Source: Ooceraea biroi (Eukaryota; Arthropoda; Insecta; Hymenoptera; Formicidae). From it: a DNA stretch of 64,000 nucleotides. A program made the position numbers and the translations under genes. The DNA lies in contig NC_039506.1 in NCBI RefSeq assembly GCF_003672135.1, positions 2,666,001 to 2,730,000 on the forward strand, given 5' to 3'. Of this stretch, positions 25,613 to 38,511 are shown piece by piece; the first letter of the stretch is position 1; every line of letters starts with the position of its first letter. Under the pieces are notes generated by a model. The model searched no databases and was not told the origin of the DNA. It saw only the letters and a list, made by a program, of their open reading frames with translations.

Positions 25613-28033
25613 GTGAGTTTGTGGAAGCTCGGGCAAGTGGAACGCGAACATTATTATTTATTCTGCACACTTGTACGCTCTTAGATTCTCTTATTGATAT
25701 AAAAGCCCCGTTTGCCGTTGCGCCGATAAAGGGGAGTCTCGCAAGAAACTCGGATATCTAATTATGCCGCGAAAAATCTAGTTTCCCATGTCGTAATAAC
25801 GTTCGAGTTCGTTTGTCATTGTACTTAAGCAGACTTTGCAAAGTTTATCGGGGATTGTGCGATTCCCTGAAATATGATAACGACGACAGATTTGCCTGGC
25901 GTCCTGCATCTCCCCATGTTTCATCTTTCTCTTTTAACAAAATGATGAAACAACGGCCAACAATAAGTAACTTTCGGGAAGTTATCCTTCAATTATCGCT
26001 ATTTCAAAGGAAGCTGCTCCAAGTAGAGAGATACGAAAGGAAAATGGAAAGAGAAAGCTAGAAAGAAAGAAAGAGAGAAAAAGAAAGGGAGATCAGGTTT
26101 ATCGATAAAGTTAATTAGTATTCGCATTCGTCGTGCAGTTTGCGTGTGCAGTTCAAAGAGCCGACACGGCGCGGGCATACTTTACGCGTACATTTGCGTC
26201 TCGTCCGATCGTAAAGATCTCGTAAGTGGCGGACGAATATCTGTCGAAAGGAGGCACGGAGGAGTCCTGGGAAGAAAGACGAGATTATTGCCGGGGTAAA
26301 CGAACGAGACTGCTAGCTGTAAACCGGCGAGAAACTGCCGCGCTGCCGGCCTTGCGCGTAACGTTTCAATGAACACGAACGCGCTCACGCCCATGTGTAC
26401 GTACCTTTAAGACGCGTCTTCGCCGGTATACGCTAATAAGCATAATGAAAGGTCAGGTCTCGGAGATGATATGGGTCTTCTTTGATGATCTCGTGCTCAC
26501 CAGCGTTCGCCAACCGGCGTTTAATTAGAGAAGTGCAACAGGGCTGTTGTTCTCCAGCTGAACTTTCTCTAAGGCTGGATTTTTTTCAGCTGATGAAATA
26601 ATACCCCCGAGAGAATTGACGCGCCTTGTTGCGGATCAACGTGTCTTTTTTTTTCTTTTTTCTCTTTTTTCCATTTTTCGGTTGCAGATTTTTCCCAATG
26701 GAACTTGTTAAAATGTTAAAACGCTCGTATCGCGCCTAATTAAAGCTCCCTCCGGCAAACGAGCGATCTGTTTCATGGCGATGCATACGTCATGGAGGAA
26801 ATGAATTCGAAATGTACGCGCCGTCCTTCACGAACGCGAAAAAAATATTAGCCGACCGTGATGGCGCTAATTTGGCGCAACCGACGGCGCTTCGATAATC
26901 GTGCGTCTCTGTCGTGCACGCGCGCGCGCAAACGCCACCCCATTTCACCCCTTTTCACCCTCACTCTACTGCCTCCTTCCTCCCGCGCGCTTTTTCTGTA
27001 CGAACGAATCCATTTCGCTCGATTTCCATTTTCACGCACCGATTGCGCGTGTGTGCAATTGCGCCGCACGACGAATGGCCGCGAAAGGTTATCGCTGCAC
27101 TTCGAATTACGATCAATGTGTACCTTTCGATCTGACGACTCTGTTTTTCTCGTACACACTCCAACGCCGAATGAAAAGTGCAGTCGGCCCGAGCTGCGCG
27201 CCGCTTGTGATAATCCGAATAAAATGGGGAGTAGCTAATAAAACGCTCTTGATTTACACGCGGTTCTCACCCCCGCGTTCTCACTGCCGTACGATTTTTC
27301 ACGATGTTACTGCCGCGCACGTCACTCTCGCATCTTCCATCCATCCCCGAGATATAATCGAGCGTATATTACCTGGAAATTTCTTGATTTGCTTTCTAGG
27401 CATTAATTCTTTTTTGCTTGAAAAAGGATTTATCCCGCGATTGATCTGAATTGTTTACAGAGACTTGTAATATTTGTTTACTTGTTCCATTTGCCGATTT
27501 AGCAGAAGCTGTTTGTTTCGGATTTCTCACACGATTGACAAGTTGATCAAAACGCCGCGATCACGAAACGTTTAACTATCCATTTCCAAATGCGCATTAT
27601 TATCGCTCCGCTGCGAAGGCGCTCTTTTTCCGTAAATCACGATAAATATCGTTGCGACGTGTTGCCGTGGTTCCTCGCGTATAACGTCCTGTCTTCACCT
27701 GGCGAGGTATTGCCGGCTTATTTTCCATTTCACACGGTCCGTTAGAGCACCCTCGTCGGCAGCGCGCGCGGTTCAGAGAGAGGATCGCGCGCGCGAGTGC
27801 CCGATCTAAACGGAAAAGCAAACGCTAGAGGCATGCTGATGATGTAGGCACATGAACGGCGAGCGAGGCATAACGCGGTCAGGACAGGGTCAGAGTAGAG
27901 CAGCGGCAGTGGCGGCGGCGTTTTGATCATTCGCACAGAAAATTGTATTTTCGAAATCAATTAATATCCGTGCGAGTAATAATACACCGACTAATGATTG
28001 CGCAACAGTATACGCACGCCAGGCCGACCTCAT

Positions 28034-28054
28034 CCCTCCCGACCCCCGTCGCCC
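28034..28054 (-). other. G-quadruplex motif
   Basis: C-runs at 28034-28036, 28038-28040, 28043-28047 and 28052-28054 on the + strand give four G-runs on the minus strand, with loops of 1, 2 and 4 bases. Two further CCCCC runs lie within 35 bases. Confidence 0.65.
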
Positions 28055-28799
28055 TCCGGTGAGCACCGGGACCCCCGCGGTGACCCCCGGGCTACTTCCG
28101 GCAACTGGGCATCGCGCCGGCCGATGATACGCCGCGCATCGGCCAAAGTGCATTTGACAATTTTTAATTATCGATAACGAATCCGACCATACGACGATAC
28201 ACCCGCTGAAAAACAATGCGTCGACAACTAACTGAAAAGCACCCTCCTCCTCCTCTTCCCGCGTGCTTCCGGCCACGGGTGCCTGGCCGCCCCGCGTCCT
28301 CGATAATTCAATATTAATTCTATTACTTGCCGATGGGGCGCGCCGATTTTCCATGTAACTTGACTGAAATTTTTACCCGACCCTCCCCCTATCCACGATC
28401 AGGCGATCCGCCGCGCGTTTAATCCGCGACGCGTCACGGCGCTTTCGTCTCTCACGCGTGCGACGGGAACTCCGCGCGACACATGGCATTATTTTTCAGC
28501 GAATAATGACGCGGCGACCGAGTGCGGGGAAACGCACTCTCGGATTTTTTTAATAACGACGTAACCGTAACACGCGCGAGGATAGCTCCTCATAGAAGGG
28601 ATTTTTTTTCATGTGCTAGCTAACAATTCGTGGTAACGCGTGTGCGTGTGCGTTAAGCAACTCCATAAATTCGGACCCGCGGAACATCTCTCGCTACGCT
28701 ACGCACGTTCGCACGCATGAACGTGGCTCAAAATTGATGCACATTATGGAAAAAGGGGACATAAATTAATTCTCTGGAAAAAGCGGTCGTGCGCGCGGA

Positions 28800-28860
28800 T
28801 TAATTATGATTATCCCGGTAATTGATATCGATAATGATAAATATCGGTGATAGGTATATA
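28800..28860. promoter_or_regulatory. Putative enhancer element: clustered GATA and TAAT words
   Basis: Within about 60 bases there are TAATTA, GATTATC, GGTAATTGATATCG, GATAATGATAAA and GTGATAGG, giving several overlapping GATA-factor and homeodomain core sites. The flanks are GC-rich, so the block stands out. Confidence 0.35.
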
Positions 28861-30098
28861 CTTTTTTTGCGCCTCTTTGTGTGCTGTTGTGCTTTTAATT
28901 AACATAATTATGCCTGCTTTAATTATCTCTCTTTTATCGTGCAACTAAACGCAGAACTACGCGGTCGTGCAAATGAATTGAAGGGAATACGGGAGATATG
29001 CAAGTGTAGGCGTGACATAATGCGGGATAATATCAAAATCTCATTTGTTTCGCGTGTACACGTGCGTACGTACGCGCGGACTCAACTATTGTGTTATACA
29101 TACACACATTTCAACTTCTCTCTTCGAGACAAGTCGATAAGCCGTGACTCATCTTTCTCAACGCACTAAAGCATTCGTCGTAGGCTCTCCGCGCTTGATA
29201 AGCTCCAGGTGCGGCGATATCCGAGAAATGATTCAACGGTATCGCTCTATTAAGTTATAATATCCGTCCGATAAATAATTTCCTGAGAAATTCCATGCTT
29301 CTGATTTCATCTGACCGGGTAATTCAATGGCAGGTCGTAGTTAATCTAGATACCTACCCTCGTATCTAGATCATAAATCGATATCTGTTACCTCAAATAT
29401 TAGCGACTCGATAATGCCGAGTCCCGGCTCGTGGCTAGGTACATGAAAGAAACAAAAGACTGACGTATCCACCATTGTAATCTGATGGAGCTTTACCTGA
29501 TATCATATTTTCTTCCACGCTCCGTCTCTGCACAGTGCTTCTGCGCGTACATACCATGGTTGCTCTAAATGCATCTGGATACTGGAACGATATTAAACAT
29601 GACAGAAAATAAATGGGAAGTAATGAATGGAGATACGTGTTGTAAGCTCCGATCCGCAACATCGAGCTTTTATCAAAGACATTTTCTCCAAGCTTTAATC
29701 TTGCGATTAAACCATTAACTCTCCCAATGACCCATAATTGTTATCGATGAATTCTCCTGATACAACGTTCACAATTATCGCAAATGAATACCGACGTGGA
29801 TCGTGCTTGCGTCGCCTAATATTCACGTAGTAAATGTTTCGTGAGATCTTGCGCAGAAAAAAGGTTTAGGGTAGACTACGTCTTGACAGTATGTCAAGTA
29901 AAAGAACTGTCAAGGTAAAGGGACGTCGTCATAATTTACGAACTTATACTTTCTCCATTATAGTTATTCAGAAAATAGTGTTATGACAAATCCTTCTATT
30001 ATTCGCACAGTTTTTAATGATTTAACAATGTGTTTTCGATGAGCCATGACATTAAAGGTATGTCTATCTCTTCTTTGTCTTTTCGAAATTGCGAATTT

Positions 30099-30144
30099 TT
30101 TTTGACAAATTGCTTTTTGAGAAATTGTCTTTTTGACAAATTGC
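30099..30144 (+). repeat. Three copies of a 15-base TTTTTGACAAATTGC unit
   Basis: Copies lie at 30099-30113, 30114-30128 (GAGAAATTGT variant) and 30130-30144. Each carries CAAATTG or its variant. Confidence 0.8.
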
Positions 30145-31213
30145 CTTAGTGACCTTCCTTTTATTTCTCATGCTTGTTTCATTCAATCTATCAGTTTAAT
30201 CTAAATTATTGACCTGAAACTAATAATTCTTAGGTCTGAGTCATTCATGCATTCTTAGCAACTTTTTACGCAATTTTCCCGCCATTCGTTATAGCCGTCC
30301 AGATACATATTTAGGAGCGTGTCGACAAAGACTTTAGTTAATTATCAGTCGTATTGCAAACATAACGATAACTCGTGTACGTAACAGCTGCAAGAATGAA
30401 AATCCACTATGAAGTTCGCATAGATAAATGTAAGAAAACAAGCATTGTGCTGAAATGCAATAGTCTCATATTATACATAAATATATTTCCTGAAGAAATT
30501 ATTTTATCTTTTTACATCAGCAATTACGAACATTATGATTTTTCTTCGATCGGCTCGCAAATGGAAGCTCGTCATCGACGATCGATCGTAATGACGACCC
30601 GTTGTATCGTCGCTCTTCTCGCTTATGCACGCTTGGCGCGCAGCATTTTCTCGCGCGCTCGACAGAACCGCTTTTCTCGTCAGCTTTCCTGAGCGAGTTG
30701 CGCGAAAGTTGCGCAAAAGAGTTAAACGCACGAAAACGGGATTAACGGTTTCGCATTACGTACTTTATTAATTATTTAATTAATTAACAGTGAGTGCCGC
30801 CAGCTGAGTGTGTGTCCACTTGTGCTGAATTTCAAAGCACGTACGCTCCTTTCTCGAATCGCACGGGGTGTGTGCACGGTGTCAATTTGCAGCGCACTGC
30901 GCGCGCTTTGCGCTCGACGCTCCACTCCGAAAATTAATTTCCACGTGCAATGAGAGAGAAAGAGCGTTGCGCTCGCAATTCGGAGACAATTTCGCGGATC
31001 AGAATCCCCTCCTCTCTCCCTCCCAACCCTGCCGCCACACTTCTGACACACTTCGCGAGCGTTCACAATGAACGATAAATCTCCGCGGTCGTCTCCGCGA
31101 CGCAGGAAAAATTCCTACGTGAATCACTCACTAGATTACTCACATCACTGCCTTCCAGATTTCGCGTGACAGAAGTGTTTCGCTATGCGAGAAAGAGAAA
31201 GAATCGCGCGGTG

Positions 31214-31245
31214 CTCCTTCTCTTTCTCTTTCTCTCTCTCTCTTC
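31214..31245. repeat. CT-rich repeat
   Basis: Interrupted CT/TTTC tract on the + strand. Confidence 0.8.
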
Positions 31246-33427
31246 ACTCCGGTGACGCGTCCGTCATAAATCATTCGTGATCCGCGGAGCTCGTGTACTT
31301 TCCGCGGGAACCCGTAGTTTTCCTTAATTTCGCACGATGGCCGCCAGCATTCCGACAGCTCGCTCGCTAGAACCGCGTTCTGTTTCCCTCGGTCTCATCG
31401 AAACGAGCCAGCGAGGAGCGGTAACGAGCGAGCGGCAATGCGCGAGTTATCGTGCTCGCTCATAAGACGGCATGTCTGCGCGGATTAGAGAGCGGTAATA
31501 GCCGAGATGAATCACATGGCATCGGACGCGTGCACCGTTAAATTCCACAGTTGCGCGTTGCTGCGCCTTTGTGTCGTTGCCGACGAAGCGTGAGGGATTC
31601 CGCGATCGCTGCGAAAGAAGAAGAATCGTAACGTCCGGATGTGAGATAGACACTGCATTAGACACTGAGATTTCCATCTAGAGACCGAGATCTGCATCGA
31701 TCAACGCGCAGTCCGTTAGATGATCGATCAAAGACCGATCTTCAAATCGCGATCTCAATGTTCACCGCGCGTTACATGTCGATTCGTGCGTTCGTGAAGT
31801 CGTCACCGCGTTCAGCGAGAGAGGAGCGCGCCGATCCGCGATCGGCCGAGGAAAGAGGTAGTATTCAGTAATTTACACGCGCACGTGAATGGGAAGCGGG
31901 AACGCGCGCTGACGGCGCGCTTTCGAGAGTCTCGAATGAATTACGGATCCGATCCGGTGATTCGACTCGGTATGCGTTCCTCTCGTTACACTGTTAAACT
32001 GCACTTAAAACGTCGCGATGCGCAGGTGAGACGCGAAGCGTCTCGCGCAGAACTCGCGTGCTCGACGCAACTGTGTTCGCATTCTGTGATGACTCAATCC
32101 TCGCGTTTATAGACAGATTATATCCACCTGTTTCTTTTGCGAAATGAGTGGATATGACACGGTCTATGAGCTCAGTGCGCGCAATGCGCGCTGCTTGCTT
32201 CCGCCAGTCATCGAGTGGAATGCTGGATTACGATAGCTCGTTCTCGGTTTGATCAGGAAATCGCTGTGCGTTTTTCGCGCGTTGTTACGTATCCCGCGTG
32301 ATCTTTCGGGCGTACAGAAATACGTGCGGCACTCTCGAGAATTCCGGCGATCGTTCCGAGTTTCTTACAAGGATCCCGAGATTCCCAAGAATCGATATTA
32401 GATCCTCGAGGAAGGAACGGTTCGCAATCCTGCGGAACACGATCGCTGTTTACGAGTTTAATAATCATTCAATCGAGTTCCGTTTTAAAGCGTGAAATGG
32501 CGTTTCACACTCGTCGATCAGCGGGTTTATCGATCGGTTAACAATCGCTGAAAGATTAACCGGCTCTCGGCACGGTGCGTCGCACGCGTGATTATCCCGT
32601 GTAACGCCGATATGGTAATTCCGCTCGTAAAACGTCGCCGAGACGCCGCGGCGCGTATCCATGCAGACTTTTCCCCGCGGTGATCGTACGCGACAGCGCG
32701 TGCACGAGGACGAGCACTGATAACACCGGATAACAATTGCGCGCGTTATGTCATGTACGCGGTGCACACGGTGTCGGCAGTGCGGCCTATGGCGATCATA
32801 GATCATTCTCTTTCTCTCTCCCTTCCAGTCTCTGTCCTGTTCGTTCTGTGTTTCTGTTCCCTTTCATCTTACGTGACGGTCGGTATTCTGAGGAGAATCT
32901 AGGATCTCTTATAGCGATGTGGAAATTTCTCGAGCCGCTGTACAGTCCAACCAAAAGTGTCAAATAACTCGTGAGAAGAGGGAAATAAATATCAAATGAT
33001 ATCGCGAAGCGCACCAAGTCGACACGACAAGCGTATTCGCGAAAAGGGATTTGGAATTCATTCTTGTTTTCTTCTCTCAAATTGCTCCAAATTGATAAAC
33101 GCTTGCACGGGGCGAGGGAAGAAGGGAAAGAAGAAATAAAATAGGAAATTATGACCCCCCGATAGGGATGTCGAGGGTAGGTTAGTGGTAAGAAGTTCTT
33201 ACTAAGAACAGTCGCCCAGTAAGCGGAAAATCCGACTTCGGTTCCCGATCTAAATATCATCACTCCTTGATATTTTTCTTGCTCTAATTAAATACTGTTT
33301 ACAAAGTCTAGTGTAACTTTGCGCAAGTTTCCTATGTATTATAGAAACGAAGCTACAGAAGTAAGATCGCCGATCCGAATAAGGAAATTAGAAATTGGAA
33401 TTCTGTTCAATCTGCTGCAAGGTCTTC

Positions 33428-33474
33428 TGAATGAAAGAGAAACAAAAAGAGAGAGAAAGAGAAAGAGACTTCCC
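33428..33474. repeat. GA-rich repeat
   Basis: GA/GAAA tract on the + strand. Confidence 0.8.
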
Positions 33475-33565
33475 TCGAGATTCGGTCTTTCCCTATTTGT
33501 TGCTCGCACTTGTTCCTGGATCTCGTCGACTTTCGGTCGACACTGTAGCCAAGCGCATGCAAGTT

Positions 33566-33584
33566 GCAGCAGCAGCAGCAGCAA
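33566..33584. repeat. CAG trinucleotide repeat
   Basis: Five tandem CAG/GCA units. The surrounding frame is not protein-like. Confidence 0.8.
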
Positions 33585-33802
33585 CGTCTGCGATACTTGA
33601 CGCTGATCCTGCCGGCACGGCTTCCAGCAGTGGAAAGCGCACACGTGTAGCCTGGCATGCCCACACACGTGTAACGGTACCGAAGTCGCGTGTAAACCGG
33701 TGAATCACTACACGACGACGCGACGTGCACGCGTGGGAAGTTTCCGAGCGGGAGGAGGCGGCGTAGCGGAGCATTGCCTTCCGAGGACGCGGGTCTCACC
33801 TG

Positions 33803-33850
33803 AGAGAAACAGAGAGAGAGAAAGAGGGAGAGAGAAAGAGAGAGTGAGGA
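33803..33850. repeat. GA-rich repeat
   Basis: GA/GAAA/GGGA tract on the + strand. On the minus strand it is a pyrimidine tract leading into CTCAG/GTGAGA. Confidence 0.8.
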
Positions 33851-34014
33851 ACGTCGATGGCGACAACGAGGACGACGGCGACGACAACGTCGTCTGGGTG
33901 GAGTTGACGACCCCACGAAGCGGTTGCCCTTTCCGCAAGACAGGTTGTAATGGGCCCGTGGGTTTTAGGGAGACGCGCCAAGTACGCGCGAGCGTAGGTG
34001 CTCCGCTTCACCTC

Positions 34015-34070
34015 CACTCCTCCTCCTCCTCCTTCTCCTGTACCTCCTTATTCTCCTTCTCCTCCTCCGC
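34015..34070. repeat. CTC/TCC trinucleotide repeat
   Basis: Interrupted CTC/TCC units on the + strand, opposite in strand bias to the GA tract 170 bases upstream. Confidence 0.75.
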
Positions 34071-34399
34071 GCGCGCGGCGTTGAGTTATGTCTTTCTTTG
34101 CGCTCGTCAATCGCGAGCTGATCGCGCGTGGTTCGTGGATCGAATGAGGCGGTGTGGTATTTGTATTGTGCGCCACGTCGAAAAGCACGCACACGCGCAA
34201 AATTGATGATGTAATTTCCGTTTCGGGATAGTGGAGGGTGTTGTGCAGGTGGGGGTGGATGGGAGAGAGGGAGGGAAGGAAGGGAACGCGCGCGCTGTGT
34301 GTGTCCGTACTCGAGAGCGCGAAGGTTTTTTTCGGAGTGTTGACGCCCCAGAGACACGGTCCGCGCTTTTAGACGGGCTTGCATTTTTTATAACTTGTT

Positions 34400-37300
34400 T
34401 TTATCAAATTGAGCGTTTTCAAGAATGCATGGGATGCAGGAGTATGAGATTCAATGCAGGTTTTTCATTGAATAGTTTGGCGTTCCAGGATTTATTGAGA
34501 GGCAATTTCGAGCAGTGAGCTTGAAGTGAAATTGAAATTATATCGGACTGCTTTCTCATAAACGAGACCTTTTTTATGTTTTTTACTTAGTAGTGAATAC
34601 AGTTAATTATGCAGCGAAGGTTTATACGATCAATGTCCACAAGAGTCTTCCGCTATTCAAAACGTAATACGAAAATCTGTATTTTTAAAGACTCATTACG
34701 ACGAAGAACGCAATGCCAGGTGGTGGCCTATAATTTTAATGATATCATGTATTGGCAGAAATAATATTTGTCGTCGTTGAAATGGAATAGATTAATATTC
34801 CAATCTAATAAAGAGATATCGCACCGCATTTCAGTAAATCAAATAGGAATAAATCGCGTGCGCGTAATATCGCGAGTAACCATATCACATCTGTGTCAGC
34901 GGCACGACGTGAACGCGACTGCAACAGGAAAGAAAAAAGGGAAACGATCCTGAAACGATTGATCGCGCGCACCTGATCTTATAGTCTCGAATCTCGTATG
35001 CACTGTATACCATCGCCAAGTGTATTAAATACGAAAGCGCCACCCTGTATATTTGTGACTCGTTCCATTACGTAGTCGGACGAAAACGCGTGACCGGTCT
35101 GGCTTGATTGATTGGTTACTTTGGTGTTTGCTCTGGTTCGCCGGCATCAGGCGAGCCGGCTTCGAATTGTCACGTCGATCGATTATTTTTGACACGGTTG
35201 ATTGATAGACGGGCAGCATCGATCGATTGACGAACAGCGTGTAGCGCTCGGACCTCGTCTCCACGGCTATTGCGGCTATTGCGCCGGGCCGATAATAATT
35301 CCAGGTGATATTATTGTCGGCTCCGGCTCCAGCTTTTCTCGCATAAAACGACAAGCGCGGCCCCGCCGCGGGAATGTATCGTACAATAAAATTGCCAGAG
35401 TCCGATCGTTATCAAAGCGCACCAGCGGATAATCCGTCGCGCGTTTTAATTGAACGGGTTTACCCGCGCTTCCTTTGGAGCGTTAACGCACTTTCGACAT
35501 CCGGAGCGAATATTTTTTTATATGTTTTCGCCGACACGAGTGGAGTCGTTTACCTTCGCATTTACCGCGGCAACTGTCGACAGTGACCGTAACGCGCTGG
35601 TATTCAGTCCGCAGAATGCACGTAAAGTATCTTCAGAGCCTGACACGTATCATAATTCGATACTCGATTTCTTTTGTGGCGACAGTGGAAACGAGTACCC
35701 CAATTAATGCGAGACCATTTGAGATCGTTTAAGGAGTGCAGCAACATTTTCTTGGCGCAACGTCACGACACATCACGTGCGAACGATGTGAAAAATATCA
35801 CAACGTTTTCCCCAGTTAGAGTCTAATTTATCAAGAATTGACAGAGGGACAGAAAAACAAGCGTGAGCGACGTATTTCAACACGTAGCGAGACGTTGGGT
35901 CCCGTATAAATTAATCACCTACAATTAAGATCATCACCGCACTTGGCTCAAGCATTAAAAGAACTGACACGTGCAACGTCTATAAATCTTCATCGCGTTG
36001 CGGCACAACGACGCTTTTGTCTTCAATTTTTTCCAAATGACGAGTTTGCGGCAGACGACGAGGAGAAGGAGGAGGAGGAGGAGGATCAGTCGGCGTCTAC
36101 GTCGGCGGCGACGGTCGATCGACTCATCGACCGTGTAACCCAATTCCTCGACGACCACGAGAGAGAAAGAAAGAGCGAGAAAGAGAGAAAGAGAGAGAGA
36201 CCCCGCCGACGTCTTAAGGCCTCGTCACGAGGTGCCATTCGTCATAATTTTATCGATTACCAGCGGATAGCCGAGGCGACCGAGCGACCGGCTCTATGCG
36301 TCGGACCGGTATGATCGATTCCGCGTCGACTTGGCGAGAGTACGCGATTCCAATTAACCCGCTTCCACGCATCGGCGATCAGATACGATCCGGCGCGGAT
36401 TTCATAATTTCGCGTGTATCCGACGCGCGACTATCAATAATTGTAATCGATCTCCCGCGCGCTCGCGCACATTCGGTTGTTTTGACGCATTCGGAGGCGG
36501 CGAGAAATTTCCACAACAATTTTCCTACGGGATCGTTATGTGCGGTGCGTAGGAGCAATCGGCGCGTCTCCGCCGCGTGCGCGATGCGACTCGACGAGCG
36601 CTTACAATCGCCGGAGCCATTACCTTGCAGTGGGCCTTACTTGCCATGCAGATTTGCAGTTGTCATCGGGTGTGAATGATTTATTATTTCATTATACACT
36701 CCGGCCCAGTGTAAATTACACGTATCGCGCAATTCATCATACGGTAAACCGTTAACGGCGTTTTCGCCGGTGGCTGCGTCGCAACCAGCGAGCGGAGGCA
36801 TCCGGAATATTTTCCCTTTCCCAAGGGTAGCGACGCGCCCACACATCCACCCTCCCGCATCTGCATTAAACAATCGAATCCGCAAGAAAGCGCGAGCGGC
36901 GCGGCAATTCTCCGCGTTTTGTCGTAATTTAGACGGTCGTCGAGCGCACCTAAATCATTCCCGCTCGTCGACCCCGCCGGCAAGACCGTTAACTACACCG
37001 GTCGCCTCTAACGATCGACGATTGCTCGACATTGATATAACGGGTCGCAGTTTCGCCGAGTCGCTCCGCGACGCGCTGATAATAACGACAATAAAAGGCG
37101 GCTCGCGGTCGATCGGTCGGCAATCGACGATTGGTGGCCACGTAAGGGAAAGGGGGAGGGGGCAACGTATCTCCTCCCGGAGGCACATTTCTCATTAATA
37201 TAAACGTCGTCGTATATTATGTGCCACCTATTCTTCAATCCTGTTCGAAAACTCGTTCGGTGCAACCGATTGCATCGTGGCGGTCGGGGTCGGTCGACTC

Positions 37301-38000
37301 CTCGTTCTTCGACTCGTCGTGATCGTCGCTCTCGCTCCCGCTCCCGTTTGCCCTCTCCCTGCCCCTCTGACTCCCCTCTGCAGTCAATCCGAGCCGCAGA
37401 ATTCATTAATAACGCGATCACCGGACTGGACCGCCGCGTATATCGCGCACGGCCGGGGAAGCGCGTATTGCGTCGCTGCGCCGATGGCAGCTGATGAAGT
37501 GTGGCCGCGCAATAACCGTGCATCTGCGTGTAAGAGCCAGCGGATTGATCACGCCTGCGCGCGCGCGCGAGCACGATCGAAGGACGACGATTAGCGCGAT
37601 CGTCGCGTCCAAGAGAGGACGGCCGTTCGCCGATCTCGCGGTAATTATTTTTGATTTAATGTCATGCACATGGGTAACGGGAGCCCGGATGCGTAACATG
37701 AGCGATGTTCGCCCGTTTCGTTCTCTTGAGCTTGAAAGAAATGAGACGGAGCATCGGTAATCAAGAAATTTTTATGATTCTGGAATTGAAGCGCGCAGCG
37801 GCGCCATTAGGATTGTCTCGAAGATTTAATTGCGACTGAAATTTCGTGTCTTCGAATCTGAGGAATTCTTGTATTGCTTGTGTGTTCTTGCGACAGTCGC
37901 GTCCGGATTGATAGGTCGCGTTAATATTCGCGCTCCATTAAAATTCATGCGACGTTTCGAGGTCGCGCTCGTGCGGCTCCCGAATTGCGCGATCAGACGC
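34400..38000. other. Non-coding sequence, nothing gene-like
   Basis: Open frames are short and overlap on both strands. A GGA repeat lies at 36058-36090 and a GA repeat at 36158-36202. TAATTA-type words are scattered through CpG-rich DNA. Confidence 0.5.
36058..36202. repeat. GGA repeat and GA repeat
   Basis: A GGA run (36058-36090) and a GA/GAAA run (36158-36202) flank unique CGTCGG-rich sequence. Confidence 0.75.
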
Positions 38001-38037
38001 GCAACGTGATAATTCCGTAACGGGATAAATCCGCGGG

Positions 38038-38074
38038 ACGCGCGTGTGCGCGTACGTACGTGCGTGCATGCACG
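38038..38074. repeat. 37-base alternating purine-pyrimidine tract
   Basis: Unbroken alternation of mixed CG, TG, TA and CA steps, without being a simple microsatellite. It is a strong candidate for Z-DNA. Confidence 0.8.
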
Positions 38075-38229
38075 GCGAGCAGTAAGATGCAGCATGCACG
38101 TCCGATGAGCGCGAACAACGGAATAAGGAGCGATCGCGCATCGAGTGGCTGTCGATACGCATTATGAAAGTTTCAAGAGCTAAGAGAGCAGCGAGCGCGC
38201 TCTTTCGCGGCGTTTAGCCGCGCGGAGGA

Positions 38230-38259
38230 TATAAAAAGACCTCGCGCGCCGACGATGCA
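38230..38259 (+). promoter_or_regulatory. Candidate TATA-type core promoter
   Basis: TATAAAAAG at 38230-38238 sits in GC-rich flanks. An initiator-like GCATTA has its A at 38259, 29 bases after the first T, which is the normal spacing. GA-rich sequence lies just upstream. No open frame or good exon is evident downstream, so a non-coding transcript or chance match is possible. Confidence 0.28.
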
Positions 38260-38337
38260 TTACATAATGTGCGCACTCGTTCATAAGCATCACCGTTTAA
38301 GTATGAATGGAGAAGCCTATGCCCGTACACCCACTTT

Positions 38338-38368
38338 TGTGTGTGTGTGTGTGTACATATATATGTAT
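38338..38368. repeat. TG/TA alternating repeat
   Basis: A TG run passes into ACATATATATGTAT, giving 31 bases of unbroken alternation. Confidence 0.85.
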
Positions 38369-38476
38369 TAATGTACATGTGTATCGATTGGACGCTATCG
38401 TCTGTACTCGAGCGCCGATCTTGACCTACCTCAATCACGTGAATCCTAATCCGTCGTATGTAGGTACGTGTATATC

Positions 38477-38511
38477 CGCACACATACATGCACGCATACA
38501 CGTACGTATGC
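38477..38511. repeat. CA/CG/TA alternating tract
   Basis: 35 bases of unbroken purine-pyrimidine alternation, followed within a few bases by a GC dinucleotide run at 38515-38528. Confidence 0.8.

Larger units (their letters stand above)
25620..33400. other. Non-coding sequence with dense TAAT/GATA words
   Basis: No supported gene. A strong acceptor-like T/C tract ending in TTGCAG near 26.69 kb has no donor within reach. A G4 motif lies at 28034-28054, a GATA/TAAT block at 28800-28860, a hairpin at 29344-29371, a 15-base triple repeat at 30099-30144, and a CT tract at 31214-31245. A donor-like GCGCAG/GTGAGA lies at about 32021. Confidence 0.45.

Noticed and set aside
25698..25705. TATAAAAG box
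   Set aside because: No initiator at the expected distance, so not called as a promoter.
26640..26690. Strong T/C tract ending in TTGCAG
   Set aside because: No donor or open frame follows, so it is treated as a T-rich stretch.
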